Source: Collinsella aerofaciens (GTDB lineage Bacteria; Actinomycetota; Coriobacteriia; Coriobacteriales; Coriobacteriaceae). From it: 64,000 bases of DNA. The DNA lies in NCBI RefSeq assembly GCF_963360655.1, contig NZ_OY725717.1, positions 620,001 to 684,000 of the forward strand. Reading direction: 5' to 3'. Of the stretch, positions 45,008-53,850 are shown piece after piece. The notes under the pieces are model-generated. The model saw only the letters and a program-made list of their open reading frames with translations. It was not told the DNA's origin and ran no database searches. Position 1 is the first letter of the stretch. Every line of letters starts with the position of its first letter. Both the position numbers and the translations under genes were made by a program.

Positions 45008-46149
45008 TAATCGAGTCCGGAGAACGAGGGATAAGCGCTCTCGCCATGCTGACTCGCGTCCAGGCCCAGCGCCTCGTCGGCCTCGTCCACGTGCAGGCTG
45101 CCGTGGAACAGCGCCTTGACCACCGCGGCGGTCACCAAGTCGAGCACCAGTACAATAGCGACCGTCACCACAATGCCCAAAATCTGCGAGACGAGCAGCG
45201 ACACGTCGCCCGTGTAGAACAGGCCACCCTTACCGGTCCACGAGAGCTCCGGCACACAGAACAGGCCCGTGAGCACGCCGCCCAAGATGCCGCCGATGCC
45301 GTGGCAACCGAACGCGTCGAGCGCATCGTCGTAGCCAAACTTGGTCTTAAGATGGCTGATGGCCAGGTAGCAGACAGGCGAGACGATCAGGCCCATGACC
45401 AGCGCCGCCCACGGCTCGACAAAGCCCGCACCCGGCGTGACCACCACAAGGCCCGCAACCAGACCGGTGCTGACGCCCACCAGCGTGGGGCGACCGGTAT
45501 GCACGCGCTCGACGGCAAGCCACGAGACCATGCCCGCCGCGCTGGCCGTCACGGTGTTGAGGATGGCAAGCGCCGCCACGGCGTCGGCCTTAAACTCGCT
45601 GCCGCCGTTAAAGCCAAACCAGCCAAACCAAAGCAGGCCGGCGCCCAGCGCCACAAACGGCACGTTATGCGGACGGTAGCTCACCATGCCAAAACCACGA
45701 CGACGGCCGAGCATTAAGCAGAGAATCAGGCCCGTCAGACCGGACGAAATGTGTACCACGTCGCCGCCGGCAAAGTCGAGTGCGCCGATGATGTCGCCGA
45801 TAAAGGAGCCATCGCCGCCCCAAACCATGTGGGCGAGCGGCGCATAGACCACAAGCAGCCAAATGCCCAGGAAGGCCGTCATGGCACCAAACTTAACGCG
45901 GCCGGCCAGGCTGCCCGTGACGATAGCAGCCGTGATCATGGCAAATGCCATCTGGAAGGCAATGTTGATGATCTGAGGGTAGGCGGCACCGTCCGCGGCA
46001 TTGCCCTCGGCCGCCTGCAGCACCTGGTTGAGTACCGGCAGGCACAGCAGCTGGTCAAGGCCTCCATAGAAAAACGCCAGACCCGGTGTCATTAAAAACA
46101 CGAGCATGGTGCAGACGAGCATAAACGTTGTCGATCCCGTATCGTACAT
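45007..46149 (-). CDS. amtB: Ammonium transporter
   Basis: 380 residues, eleven-helix Amt/MEP/Rh channel. Seen are FFYGGL near the start, DFAGGDVVHISSG (first pore histidine), SFIGDI, and DAFGCHGIGGILGG (second pore histidine). The ATG at 46149 is preferred, with GGGAG before it, over an upstream extension to 46206 that has no membrane or signal character. It is followed by glnK with a structured spacer, the standard ammonium-sensing pair. Confidence 0.94.
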   Translation of the reverse strand: MYDTGSTTFMLVCTMLVFLMTPGLAFFYGGLDQLLCLPVLNQVLQAAEGNAADGAAYPQIINIAFQMAFAMITAAIVTGSLAGRVKFGAMTAFLGIWLLVVYAPLAHMVWGGDGSFIGDIIGALDFAGGDVVHISSGLTGLILCLMLGRRRGFGMVSYRPHNVPFVALGAGLLWFGWFGFNGGSEFKADAVAALAILNTVTASAAGMVSWLAVERVHTGRPTLVGVSTGLVAGLVVVTPGAGFVEPWAALVMGLIVSPVCYLAISHLKTKFGYDDALDAFGCHGIGGILGGVLTGLFCVPELSWTGKGGLFYTGDVSLLVSQILGIVVTVAIVLVLDLVTAAVVKALFHGSLHVDEADEALGLDASQHGESAYPSFSGLD

Positions 46150-46347
46150 TCGCTCTCCCTTGGTCGCATGAACGTTGTCGGCGCCCATAATGCGGCCGAG
46201 GGGCAACTGGTGTAGACCAGATACGGCGTTGTTAAACGCGGCGTTGTCGAATGGAAACGGTGCCGCAATCTTGGAAACGGCGCGGCAACGGACGCGAAAC
46301 GGACGGGAAATACGCGAGCAAGGAAGCCGTGAGCGCGCCCGTCCCGG

Positions 46348-47367
46348 CTAGCGGCGGAACAGCTCGTGGGCGCGGTCGCGGAGATTAGTTGCTCGAATGA
46401 CACCTTCGTAGCGATTGATGCGCAGGCGCGGGAAGGCGTTAAAGAAGCGTAGGTCGCGGCGGCTGAGTGACACGCTCGGCACCGGACGGCTTATGCCCTT
46501 GCCGGCAAGGCGACGACTGAGCGACGGACGCGGCATGCTCGGTGCGGCATCGGCCACGCGGCGGGCGGCAAGCGCCAGGCCGCGAGCACCATCCGAGATA
46601 AACGTCGGCATCGAAGCCTTCTCGCGCAGGGCATCGAGCGCCGCGTCGCCCAGCTCGACCAGCCACGCGTTAACGGCACGGCCGCGGATGTGCGTCTGCG
46701 CCACCGAGTCGATCGCCGAATCGGGAATACGTTCGAGCATGGAGTCGGACGCATCGGCAAGCGACTCATTGATGCGGTCGGCAAGGTCGGCCCGGACGCG
46801 CTCCAGCTGATCGGACAGACGCCGCCAGCTCGCCAACGAGCACAACGCGTCGACCATCATCGCGACCGCGACGATAAAGGCGGACAGCCGCACAATCAGC
46901 ACCGGCAGATGGCCAAGCAGCCCCAGCAATGCCGGCTCCACTAAACGGCAAATACACAACGCACCCAAGCCAAACGCGCAGGCCCAGTACAGGCAAATGC
47001 GTCCGTGCAAGTTAAACGGCAGGTGCGAGTAATCCCAAAAGCGAGCGCCCGTTGTTTTTTCCAACAGTACGCCTACGCTGTACTCAATCACGCTGCATAC
47101 GAGCGCTGCAGCGACAAACTGGCTTGAGGCATCCGGAATCCCGCGCAACAGCAGCCAGCAGGCAATGCCGCCCACACCATAGATAGGACAACACGGCCCC
47201 AGCAAAAAGCCGCTGTTGGCAAATCGTCCGTGATTGAGCATGGCGCAGACCGTCGACTCCCACGCCCAGCCGCAAAACCCGTAAAAGGCAAACGAGAGCA
47301 CCAGTGCCGAAAGCGGGCAGACGGCAAGCGTCGCGCCGCCAAACGCCATATCAATCGCGGTCCCCAC
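46348..47367 (-). CDS. CmpB-like (putative ABC transporter type IV) membrane protein
   Basis: 339 residues. The N-terminal half holds 4-5 membrane segments with the PF06541-type pattern FYGFCGWAWEST ... RFANSGFLLGPCCPIYGVG. The C-terminal half is a long charged helical region. Family function is unknown. It starts with GTG 47367, three bases from the HD gene stop, so the pair is translationally linked. Confidence 0.78.
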   Translation of the reverse strand: MGTAIDMAFGGATLAVCPLSALVLSFAFYGFCGWAWESTVCAMLNHGRFANSGFLLGPCCPIYGVGGIACWLLLRGIPDASSQFVAAALVCSVIEYSVGVLLEKTTGARFWDYSHLPFNLHGRICLYWACAFGLGALCICRLVEPALLGLLGHLPVLIVRLSAFIVAVAMMVDALCSLASWRRLSDQLERVRADLADRINESLADASDSMLERIPDSAIDSVAQTHIRGRAVNAWLVELGDAALDALREKASMPTFISDGARGLALAARRVADAAPSMPRPSLSRRLAGKGISRPVPSVSLSRRDLRFFNAFPRLRINRYEGVIRATNLRDRAHELFRR

Positions 47368-47370
47368 CGT

Positions 47371-47907
47371 CTACCCTCTCCTCTTTTCGCTCGATTCGCC
47401 ACTCACGTCATCGTCCGCCTCGTCCTTGCGCCGCAGACGACCGGCGACCGTCTCGCGCAGAGCGCACCATTTATCTGCCAGGCATACAATCCAAGCCTCA
47501 CGACACGTCGGCGGCACTGGCACCAGCGGAAACATATGCCGCACGATAATATTCCGTTCGCGCGGCGTCAGCTCAAAATCTTCCTCCGCACGTGCCAGGG
47601 CAAAAAACGGGTGGCGAAAGCCATGCAGCCGATGGCTTGGGTCGGGATCGTGCCAGTCATAGAGAAAGTAATCGTGCAGCAGGGCCCCGCGCAACAACGA
47701 AGCACGGTCGACCGAAATGCCGGCACGGCCCAAGCGCTCGGCAAAGGACAGGCTCGCCCGCGCTACCGAAGTCACATGTGCATAGACCGTCACGTCGCCA
47801 TGCTGGATAAACTCGTGCGTCAGGTCCAAGCGGCCCGCCTGGGCCAGCTGGCGGGCGGCATAGTCGACCTCGTGCGCGATTTTTTCGGCACGAACGGCAT
47901 CGGACAT
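47371..47907 (-). CDS. HD domain phosphohydrolase
   Basis: 178 residues. A small HD hydrolase: a YAHV-type first His (VYAHVTSVARASL), GALLHDYFLYDWHD with the HD pair, FRHP and a C-terminal VCLADKWCAL Asp. It should be a metal-dependent phosphohydrolase; substrate unknown. The start at 47907 has GGAAGGAGG just before and is preferred to the upstream frame extension. Cotranscribed with the CmpB-like gene and divergent from the DXS-like gene. Confidence 0.85.
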   Translation of the reverse strand: MSDAVRAEKIAHEVDYAARQLAQAGRLDLTHEFIQHGDVTVYAHVTSVARASLSFAERLGRAGISVDRASLLRGALLHDYFLYDWHDPDPSHRLHGFRHPFFALARAEEDFELTPRERNIIVRHMFPLVPVPPTCREAWIVCLADKWCALRETVAGRLRRKDEADDDVSGESSEKRRG

Positions 47908-48135
47908 GCTGCCTCCTTCCAGCGACTCACGGCGACAAGCCACGGCCTGTGCACAATCGATAAAAACATCATGGAACATATCAGTATGGCATCGGACAAA
48001 ACGTTTTGCCCCACCAGTTGGCGAATTACCGCGCCGCCGTCACATATCAAACGCCAAAATGTGCGAGACTGTCTTGTGCAATTGTGTCGGCCGAGGGAGC
48101 GCCGGCGCTCGATTCGCATGGAGTAACCCACAACG

Positions 48136-49917
48136 ATGCTGCTTACGCAAACGACAACGCCCGAGGACGTCAAGGCTCTTAATCGTGCCGAGCTCCCGCA
48201 GCTCTGCGACGAGATTCGCCACGCCATCCTCGAAAGCTCCGCCGCCGTCGGCGGGCACGTTGCCCCCAACCTGGGCGTCGTTGAGCTTACGGTCGCGCTC
48301 CATCGCGTGTTTAACTCCCCTATCGACAAGATTCTCTTTGACGTTTCGCACCAGACCTACGCCCACAAGGCGCTGACTGGGCGCGCGTACACTTATATCG
48401 ATCCGAAGCGCTTTGGCGAGGCCTCTGGCTTTGCCAATCCCGACGAGTCCGAGCACGACCTGTTCGCCATGGGCCATACCTCCACGTCGGTGAGCCTGGG
48501 CTGCGGCCTGGCGCACGCTCGTGACCTGGCGGGCGATACGCACAACGTCATCACCGTTATTGGCGACGGCTCGCTTTCGGGCGGCTTGGCGTTTGAGGGC
48601 TTTAACAATGCCGCCGAACTCGATAGCAACCTGATCATCATCGTCAACGATAACGACCAGTCCATTGCCGAGAACCATGGCGGCCTGTATCGCAATCTGG
48701 CCGAGCTGCGAGCCAGCAACGGTACCTGTGAGCGCAACGTTTTCCGCGCGATGGGGCTCGACTACCGCTATCTGGACGCCGGTAACGACGTGTTGGCCCT
48801 CGTCGACGCGTTGCAGGAACTGCGCAATATCGATCATCCCATCGTGCTGCACGTCTCCACCGCCAAGGGCAAGGGCTTTGAGCCAGCCCAGAACGACCCC
48901 GAACGCTGGCATCACGTGGGTCCGTTTGACATGGCAACTGGACGCAAGCTCTGCCCGGGCCATCCGAGCGAGCCTGCGCCGCGCACCTATGCCGACATTA
49001 CGGGCGAGGCGCTCAGCGCCGCCATCGAGCGCGATTCGCAGGTCGTGGGCATCACGGCCGCCACGCCCTACATCATGGGCTTTACACCCGAGCTTCGCGC
49101 TGCCGCCGGCAAACAGTTCGTCGATGTGGGCATTGCCGAGGAGCACGCCGTGACCTTTGCCACCGCGCTTGCGCGCTCGGGCGCCAAGCCAGTCTTTGGT
49201 GTGTACGGCACGTTTTTGCAGCGCGCTTACGACGAGCTGTGGCACGACCTGTGCCTCAACGACGCCCCGGCAACCATTTTGGTGTTTGGTGCGTCAATCT
49301 TTGGCACCACGTCCGAGACGCACCTTTCGTTCTTTGATATTTCCATGTTGGGCGGTCTTCCCAACATGCACTACTTGGCGCCGGCCTGCATGGAGGAATA
49401 TCTGTCCATGCTGAGCTGGTCGCTCGACCACCGCGAGCATCCCGCGGCGATCCGCGTACCGGGCATTGGCTTGGTAAGCCGTCCCGACCTTGCGCCTGCC
49501 GAAGACACCGACTACAGTGCCGTTCGCTACAACGTGGTGCGTCAGGGCCGCGACGTTGCCGTGCTCGCGCTTGGCGATTTCTTTGAGCTGGGCGAGCGCG
49601 TGGCAAACCGCTTGGCTGCCGAGTACGGTATCGAGGCCACGCTCGTCAACCCGCGCTTTGCAACCGAGCTTGACCGTGAGTTCCTCGACAGTCTTGCCGC
49701 CGAGCATCGCGTTGTCGTCACCCTCGAGGACGGCATCTTGGACGGTGGCTGGGGCGAGCGCGTCGCGTGCTATCTGGCCTGCACGCCTGTGCGCACGCGC
49801 ACCTTCGGCATCGCCAAGGGCTTCCCCGACCGCTACGACCCCAACGAGCTGCTCGCTCAGAACGGCATGACGGTCGAGAACATGGCCGCCGAAGCCGTAA
49901 GACTACTCAACGAGTAA
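48136..49917 (+). CDS. Divergent DXS-like thiamine-diphosphate enzyme
   Basis: 593 residues, shorter than the 620-640 of standard 1-deoxyxylulose-5-phosphate synthase. The thiamine machinery is present: GGHVAPNLG, GHTSTSVS, GDGSLSGG, NDNDQS, KGKGFEPA, WHHVGPFD and the catalytic-Glu IAEEHAVT. The acceptor site differs. Where E. coli DXS has DRAGIVGADGQTH (Arg420, Asp427) this protein has FGASIFGTTSETH, and where E. coli has RYPRG (Arg478) it has IRVPGIG. The two arginines that hold the phosphate of glyceraldehyde 3-phosphate are thus absent. It may be a non-classical DXS or an enzyme with another acceptor. Confidence 0.8.
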   Translation: MLLTQTTTPEDVKALNRAELPQLCDEIRHAILESSAAVGGHVAPNLGVVELTVALHRVFNSPIDKILFDVSHQTYAHKALTGRAYTYIDPKRFGEASGFANPDESEHDLFAMGHTSTSVSLGCGLAHARDLAGDTHNVITVIGDGSLSGGLAFEGFNNAAELDSNLIIIVNDNDQSIAENHGGLYRNLAELRASNGTCERNVFRAMGLDYRYLDAGNDVLALVDALQELRNIDHPIVLHVSTAKGKGFEPAQNDPERWHHVGPFDMATGRKLCPGHPSEPAPRTYADITGEALSAAIERDSQVVGITAATPYIMGFTPELRAAAGKQFVDVGIAEEHAVTFATALARSGAKPVFGVYGTFLQRAYDELWHDLCLNDAPATILVFGASIFGTTSETHLSFFDISMLGGLPNMHYLAPACMEEYLSMLSWSLDHREHPAAIRVPGIGLVSRPDLAPAEDTDYSAVRYNVVRQGRDVAVLALGDFFELGERVANRLAAEYGIEATLVNPRFATELDREFLDSLAAEHRVVVTLEDGILDGGWGERVACYLACTPVRTRTFGIAKGFPDRYDPNELLAQNGMTVENMAAEAVRLLNE

Positions 49918-49920
49918 GAA

Positions 49921-49958
49921 AACCTCCGCAAGGAAAGCACCCCTGCGGAGGTTTTTAT
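49921..49958 (+). terminator. Terminator of the DXS-like gene
   Basis: Perfect stem aacctccgca / tgcggaggtt with a T-rich tail, three bases after the stop. Confidence 0.9.
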
Positions 49959-49974
49959 TTTCGCGACGCGATTA

Positions 49975-50191
49975 TCTCAATCTGTAACATCTAGGGTCCG
50001 AATTTCCGTCTAACTGTTACAGATCTGGATAAGACGTCCTAGTCCCAGACCTTTGTCTCAATCTATAACAGATAGAGACCTTTTGGCCGTCCAGATGTTA
50101 CAGATTGAGACATTCGAATTCCCCTGAAGAGAAAATCTCGATCTGTAACAGTCGCTCGGCAAAAACGGCTGCAGATGTTACAGATCGAGAC
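49975..50191. repeat. Array of three inverted-repeat units
   Basis: Three units, spaced about 80 bases: 49975-50025, 50055-50111 and 50136-50191. Each starts tctcaatctgtaaca (or close) and ends tgttacagattgagac (or close), with about 24 bases between the arms. The loops share a weak common pattern (ccgtc/cggc ... caga). Spacers between units are unrelated. Not CRISPR: the repeats are palindromic and only three. Confidence 0.85.
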
Positions 50192-50224
50192 AAAGCAACA
50201 AGGCATGCCGCCGCATCGGCCAAA

Positions 50225-50259
50225 ACCACCACGAAGGTGCCTGTCCCTTTTTAGTAGGT
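50225..50259. repeat. REP-like hairpin, family B (degenerate)
   Basis: accaccacgaaggtgcctgtccctttttagtaggt; 5' half identical in pattern to 25224-25257, 3' arm partly decayed. Confidence 0.65.
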
Positions 50260-50374
50260 AGAATAACCCATAAGGTAAGTATGTTTCTGAGTTATTTCGT
50301 GTTGACCCATTTGAGCGCGATAGGGTATAACTCTACTCAACCGCTAGGGATTTTATTGAGAAAGGTGTTCTACC

Positions 50375-51370
50375 ATGAGCAAGAACCTCTCCCAGCAGGT
50401 CGTTCTCGACCGCCGCGGCTTCGTTGCCGCCACCTTCGCAACCGTCGCCGGCCTTGGTCTTGCCGGCTGCTCCGACACCAGCGCCGAGGCCGACAAGGGT
50501 TCCGCCGCCGGCTCTTCCAAGAGCTCCGAGGATACCGAGGCTTCCACCACGCTCGACGCCAAGGCATTCGACAAGCTCGTCGACAACGGCCCCAAAGCCG
50601 ACGACGATGCCATCGCCGCCAGCACCTGGGCCACAGCCGTCAAGGACGCCGGCGTCTTTAAGATTGGCGGCGTTCAGACCTCTACGCTTTTCTCCCTCCT
50701 CAACGAGAAAGACGGTCAGACCCGCGGCTTCGATGCCGGTATCGCACAGCTCCTGTCCAACTACATTCTGGGCGAGAACAAGGTCGAGATCACCCAGGTG
50801 ACCTCGGACACGCGCGAGTCTGTCCTGCAGAACGGCCAGGTCGACGCCGTCTTTGCCACCTACACCATCACTGACGAGCGCAAGAAGCTCGTCTCCTTCG
50901 CCGGTCCCTACTACTACACGCAGCAGGCCATCCTGGTGCTCGCCGATAACGACGACATCAAGAGCGTCGACGACTTGGCCGACAAGAACGTCGCCGTCCA
51001 GTCCGGCTCCAACGGCCCCGCCATCCTGGAGGAGTTCGCTCCCAAGGCCAGCCAGCAGGAGTTTAAGACCGACGAGGAGGCCCGCCAGGCACTCCAGCAG
51101 GGCCGCGTTGACGCCTACGTCATCGACAACAACATGCAGCAGAGCGCCCTGGTCCGCGAGCCCGGTAAGTACAAGATCGCCGGCAAGTCCTTCGGCAACA
51201 AGGAGCCCTATGGCATTGGTCTGCCGCTCGATTCCGACGGCGTCGCCTTCGTTAACGACTTCCTTAAGAAAATCGAGGACGACGGCACCTGGACCGAGCT
51301 GTGGCAGATCTGCATCGGCGACCGTACGGGCGACACCAATGTTCCCGAGCTGCCCGAAATCGGCGCCTAG
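50375..51370 (+). CDS. Amino-acid ABC transporter substrate-binding lipoprotein
   Basis: 331 residues. Signal region with a twin-arginine-like DRRGFVAA and the lipobox LAGC (Cys about 30), so export and lipid anchoring by Lgt are expected. After a Ser/Ala/Glu linker comes a family 3 solute-binding domain: TRGFDAGIAQLL, DAVFATYTITDERKKLVSFAGPYYYTQQ and GKYKIAGKSFGNKEPYGIGL. This resembles GluB/GlnH-type binders of glutamate or glutamine. It leads the ABC gene set, separated from the permeases by an attenuator-like hairpin. Confidence 0.9.
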   Translation: MSKNLSQQVVLDRRGFVAATFATVAGLGLAGCSDTSAEADKGSAAGSSKSSEDTEASTTLDAKAFDKLVDNGPKADDDAIAASTWATAVKDAGVFKIGGVQTSTLFSLLNEKDGQTRGFDAGIAQLLSNYILGENKVEITQVTSDTRESVLQNGQVDAVFATYTITDERKKLVSFAGPYYYTQQAILVLADNDDIKSVDDLADKNVAVQSGSNGPAILEEFAPKASQQEFKTDEEARQALQQGRVDAYVIDNNMQQSALVREPGKYKIAGKSFGNKEPYGIGLPLDSDGVAFVNDFLKKIEDDGTWTELWQICIGDRTGDTNVPELPEIGA

Positions 51371-51458
51371 GCAGCGTGCCTGGTAACGGCCGCAACGAAA
51401 CCATACGGAAACGCATGATGCGCTTTATTGCGGTAAACTGTTTTCTCACTGAGTTGTC

Positions 51459-51490
51459 GGGGCTTCCGTACACACGGGAGCCCCTTTCCT
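51459..51490 (+). terminator. Attenuator-like hairpin between binding protein and permease genes
   Basis: ggggcttccgt / acgggagcccc then tttcctt. It probably allows a higher level of binding protein than of permeases, a common arrangement. Confidence 0.6.
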
Positions 51491-51508
51491 TATCGGCGGG
51501 AGGTCCGC

Positions 51509-52168
51509 ATGAGTCTTTCCGAGCTCTGGTCGCTCTATGGCCAGAACTATATCGACGCGCTGCTCGCAACCTGGGGCATGACGCTTGAGTCGTTTGCCAT
51601 CGCCATGGTGCTGGCCGTCGCCGTCACCGTGATGCGCGTGTCGCCGCTCAAGCCGCTGCGCGTCTTTGGCGACCTGTATGTCCAGGTCTTCCGTAACATC
51701 CCCGGCATCGCGCTGCTTATCATCGTCGTCTACGCGCTGCCGCCGCTCAAAGTCGTCCTGCCCTACCGCACCTGCGTTATCGTCGCCACGGTCCTTTTGG
51801 GCTCGGCCTTTGGTTCCGAAAACTTTATGAGCGGCATCAACACCGTCGGCGTCGGTCAGGTGGAAGCCGCCCGCTCGCTGGGCATGAGCTTTAACCGTAT
51901 CCTCGCCAAAATCGTGATTCCGCAGGCGCTGCGCTCGAGCGTGCTGCCCATGACGAACCTCTTTATCGCCGTCATGCTCACTACCGCCTTGGGCAGCCAG
52001 GTGCCGCTTAAGCCGCAAGAGCTCACCGGCGTGGTGAGTTACATCAACACGCGCTCGCTCGGCGGCGTCGCCGCGTTCTTTATCTCGGCGCTCGGCTACC
52101 TGGGCACGGCCTTTGTGGTGAGCCACATTGGCAACTACATCGATAAGAAGGTGAGGATCCTCCGATGA
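51509..52168 (+). CDS. Amino-acid ABC transporter permease 1
   Basis: 219 residues, HisM/GlnP type, about five membrane helices. The EAA coupling motif is seen as VEAARSLGMSFNRILAKIVIPQALR. GGAGG lies nine bases before ATG 51509. Its last codons overlap the start of the next permease by four bases. Confidence 0.92.
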   Translation: MSLSELWSLYGQNYIDALLATWGMTLESFAIAMVLAVAVTVMRVSPLKPLRVFGDLYVQVFRNIPGIALLIIVVYALPPLKVVLPYRTCVIVATVLLGSAFGSENFMSGINTVGVGQVEAARSLGMSFNRILAKIVIPQALRSSVLPMTNLFIAVMLTTALGSQVPLKPQELTGVVSYINTRSLGGVAAFFISALGYLGTAFVVSHIGNYIDKKVRILR

Positions 52169-52998
52169 GCAAGCACTCCACCTCCGCGCTCACCATGCGC
52201 GATGCGCTCTACGAGGCTCCCGGCCCCAAGATGCGCGCCAAGATTCGCATCGGCACCGCCATCTCGCTTGTTGCCGTCGCCGCGCTCGTCGTCCTCGTGT
52301 TGCAGCGCTTTTATGTGACCGGTCAGCTTTCGGTCCACTATTGGTATTTCTTTACGCACCTCACCACCTGGAAGTTCCTGCTTGCCGGCTTTGAGGGCAC
52401 CGTTAAAGTCGCACTCACCGCCGGCGCCATCGCGCTGGTGCTGGGCTTAGCCCTTATGCTCGGCCGTACCAGCGACATTAAGCCGCTGCAGCTGGTCTGC
52501 CGTGTGCTCACCGACTTCTTCCGTGGCGTGCCGAGCCTGCTGTTCATCTACTTCTTCTTTTTGGTGCTGCCCCAGTACAAGATCGCGCTGCCGTCGTTTT
52601 GGATGCTCACGCTTCCCGTCGCGCTCGCTGCCGCCGGCGTGCTGGCCGAGATTTTCCGCGCCGGCGTCAACGCCGTACCGCGCGGGCAGGTCGAGGCGGC
52701 CCAGGCGCTCGGTCTCTCCAAAGCTAAAATCACCTTTAAAATCGTGTTGCCGCAGGCGATTCGGTTTATTATCCCGTCGTTGATTTCGCAGCTTGTGGTC
52801 GTAGTCAAAGACACCACCGTCGCCTACGTGGTGAGCTACCCCGACCTCATGCAAAATGCCCGCGTGCTCATCACCAACTACGACGCCCTTGTGTCGGTCT
52901 ACCTGGTGATCGCGGTCATCTATATCCTCATCAACGTCGCGATTAACAAGGCCGCTGTCTACGTTTCGCACAAGACCGGCGTGACCATCATCCGCTAA
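52165..52998 (+). CDS. Amino-acid ABC transporter permease 2
   Basis: 277 residues. It has an N-terminal cytoplasmic region and first helix (about 28-50) followed by the HisM-type core, with EAA motif VEAAQALGLSKAKITFKIVLPQAIRF. It forms a heterodimer with permease 1. Gene order binder-permease-permease-ATPase is that of GluBCDA-like systems with the ATPase moved to the end. Confidence 0.92.
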   Translation: MSKHSTSALTMRDALYEAPGPKMRAKIRIGTAISLVAVAALVVLVLQRFYVTGQLSVHYWYFFTHLTTWKFLLAGFEGTVKVALTAGAIALVLGLALMLGRTSDIKPLQLVCRVLTDFFRGVPSLLFIYFFFLVLPQYKIALPSFWMLTLPVALAAAGVLAEIFRAGVNAVPRGQVEAAQALGLSKAKITFKIVLPQAIRFIIPSLISQLVVVVKDTTVAYVVSYPDLMQNARVLITNYDALVSVYLVIAVIYILINVAINKAAVYVSHKTGVTIIR

Positions 52999-53034
52999 CG
53001 CTTTACCATTTCGAGTCATAAGGAGCCGAGCACC

Positions 53035-53799
53035 ATGGCACAGAGCACCTCTTCCACCGGCAATCAGCCGCTGATCGAGCTCAGACACGTCGATAAGCAC
53101 TATGGCGATCTGCACGTCCTCAACGACATCAATCTGTCGGTCGACCGCGGCGAGGTCGTCGTTGTGATTGGACCCTCGGGCTCGGGTAAGTCGACCATGT
53201 GCCGCACCATCAACCGCCTGGAAACCATCGACTCGGGCGAGATTCTCATCGAGGGCGAGCCCCTGCCGCAGGAAGGCAAGGACCTTGCCCGCATGCGTGC
53301 CGAGCTGGGCATGGTATTTCAGCAGTTCAACTTGTTCGCACATATGACCGTACTGCAGAACGTCATGCTGGGGCCGGTCGATGTGCTGGGCGTGTCCAAG
53401 GAGGAAGCTCGTGAGCGCGCCATGGACCTGCTGAGCCGCGTGGGCGTGGCCGAACAGGCCGACAAGGTACCCGCACAGCTTTCGGGCGGCCAGCAACAGC
53501 GCGTGGCCATCGCCCGTTCACTCGCCATGCAGCCCAAGGCCATGCTTTTTGACGAGCCCACGAGTGCCCTTGACCCCGAAATGATCAACGAGGTGCTCGA
53601 GGTCATGGTCCGTCTTGCCCAGCAGGGCATGACGATGATCGTCATCACGCACGAGATGAACTTCGCCCGCCGCGTGGCCGATCGCGTCGTCTTTATGGCT
53701 GACGGCCAGATCGTGGAAACCGGCACGCCCGACGAGTTCTTCGACCACCCCCAGACCAAGCGTGCCCAGGACTTCCTCAACTCCATCAAGGGCCACTAA
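53035..53799 (+). CDS. Polar amino-acid ABC transporter ATPase (GlnQ-like)
   Basis: 254 residues. Walker A GPSGSGKSTM, Q-loop MVFQQFNLFAHMTV, signature LSGGQQQRVAIARSLAM, Walker B AMLFDEPTSALDPEM and the switch His in VITHEM. These are the marks of the polar amino-acid importer group. Start at 53035 behind AAGGAG. Confidence 0.95.
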   Translation: MAQSTSSTGNQPLIELRHVDKHYGDLHVLNDINLSVDRGEVVVVIGPSGSGKSTMCRTINRLETIDSGEILIEGEPLPQEGKDLARMRAELGMVFQQFNLFAHMTVLQNVMLGPVDVLGVSKEEARERAMDLLSRVGVAEQADKVPAQLSGGQQQRVAIARSLAMQPKAMLFDEPTSALDPEMINEVLEVMVRLAQQGMTMIVITHEMNFARRVADRVVFMADGQIVETGTPDEFFDHPQTKRAQDFLNSIKGH

Positions 53800-53850
53800 C
53801 CAGACCGCTCACCCGCCCGCCATGCCCATCCAAACTCGAAAGCTACACCT

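Noticed and set aside
49975-50191. CRISPR array
   Set aside because: Only three units, each unit itself an inverted repeat, no cas genes nearby.
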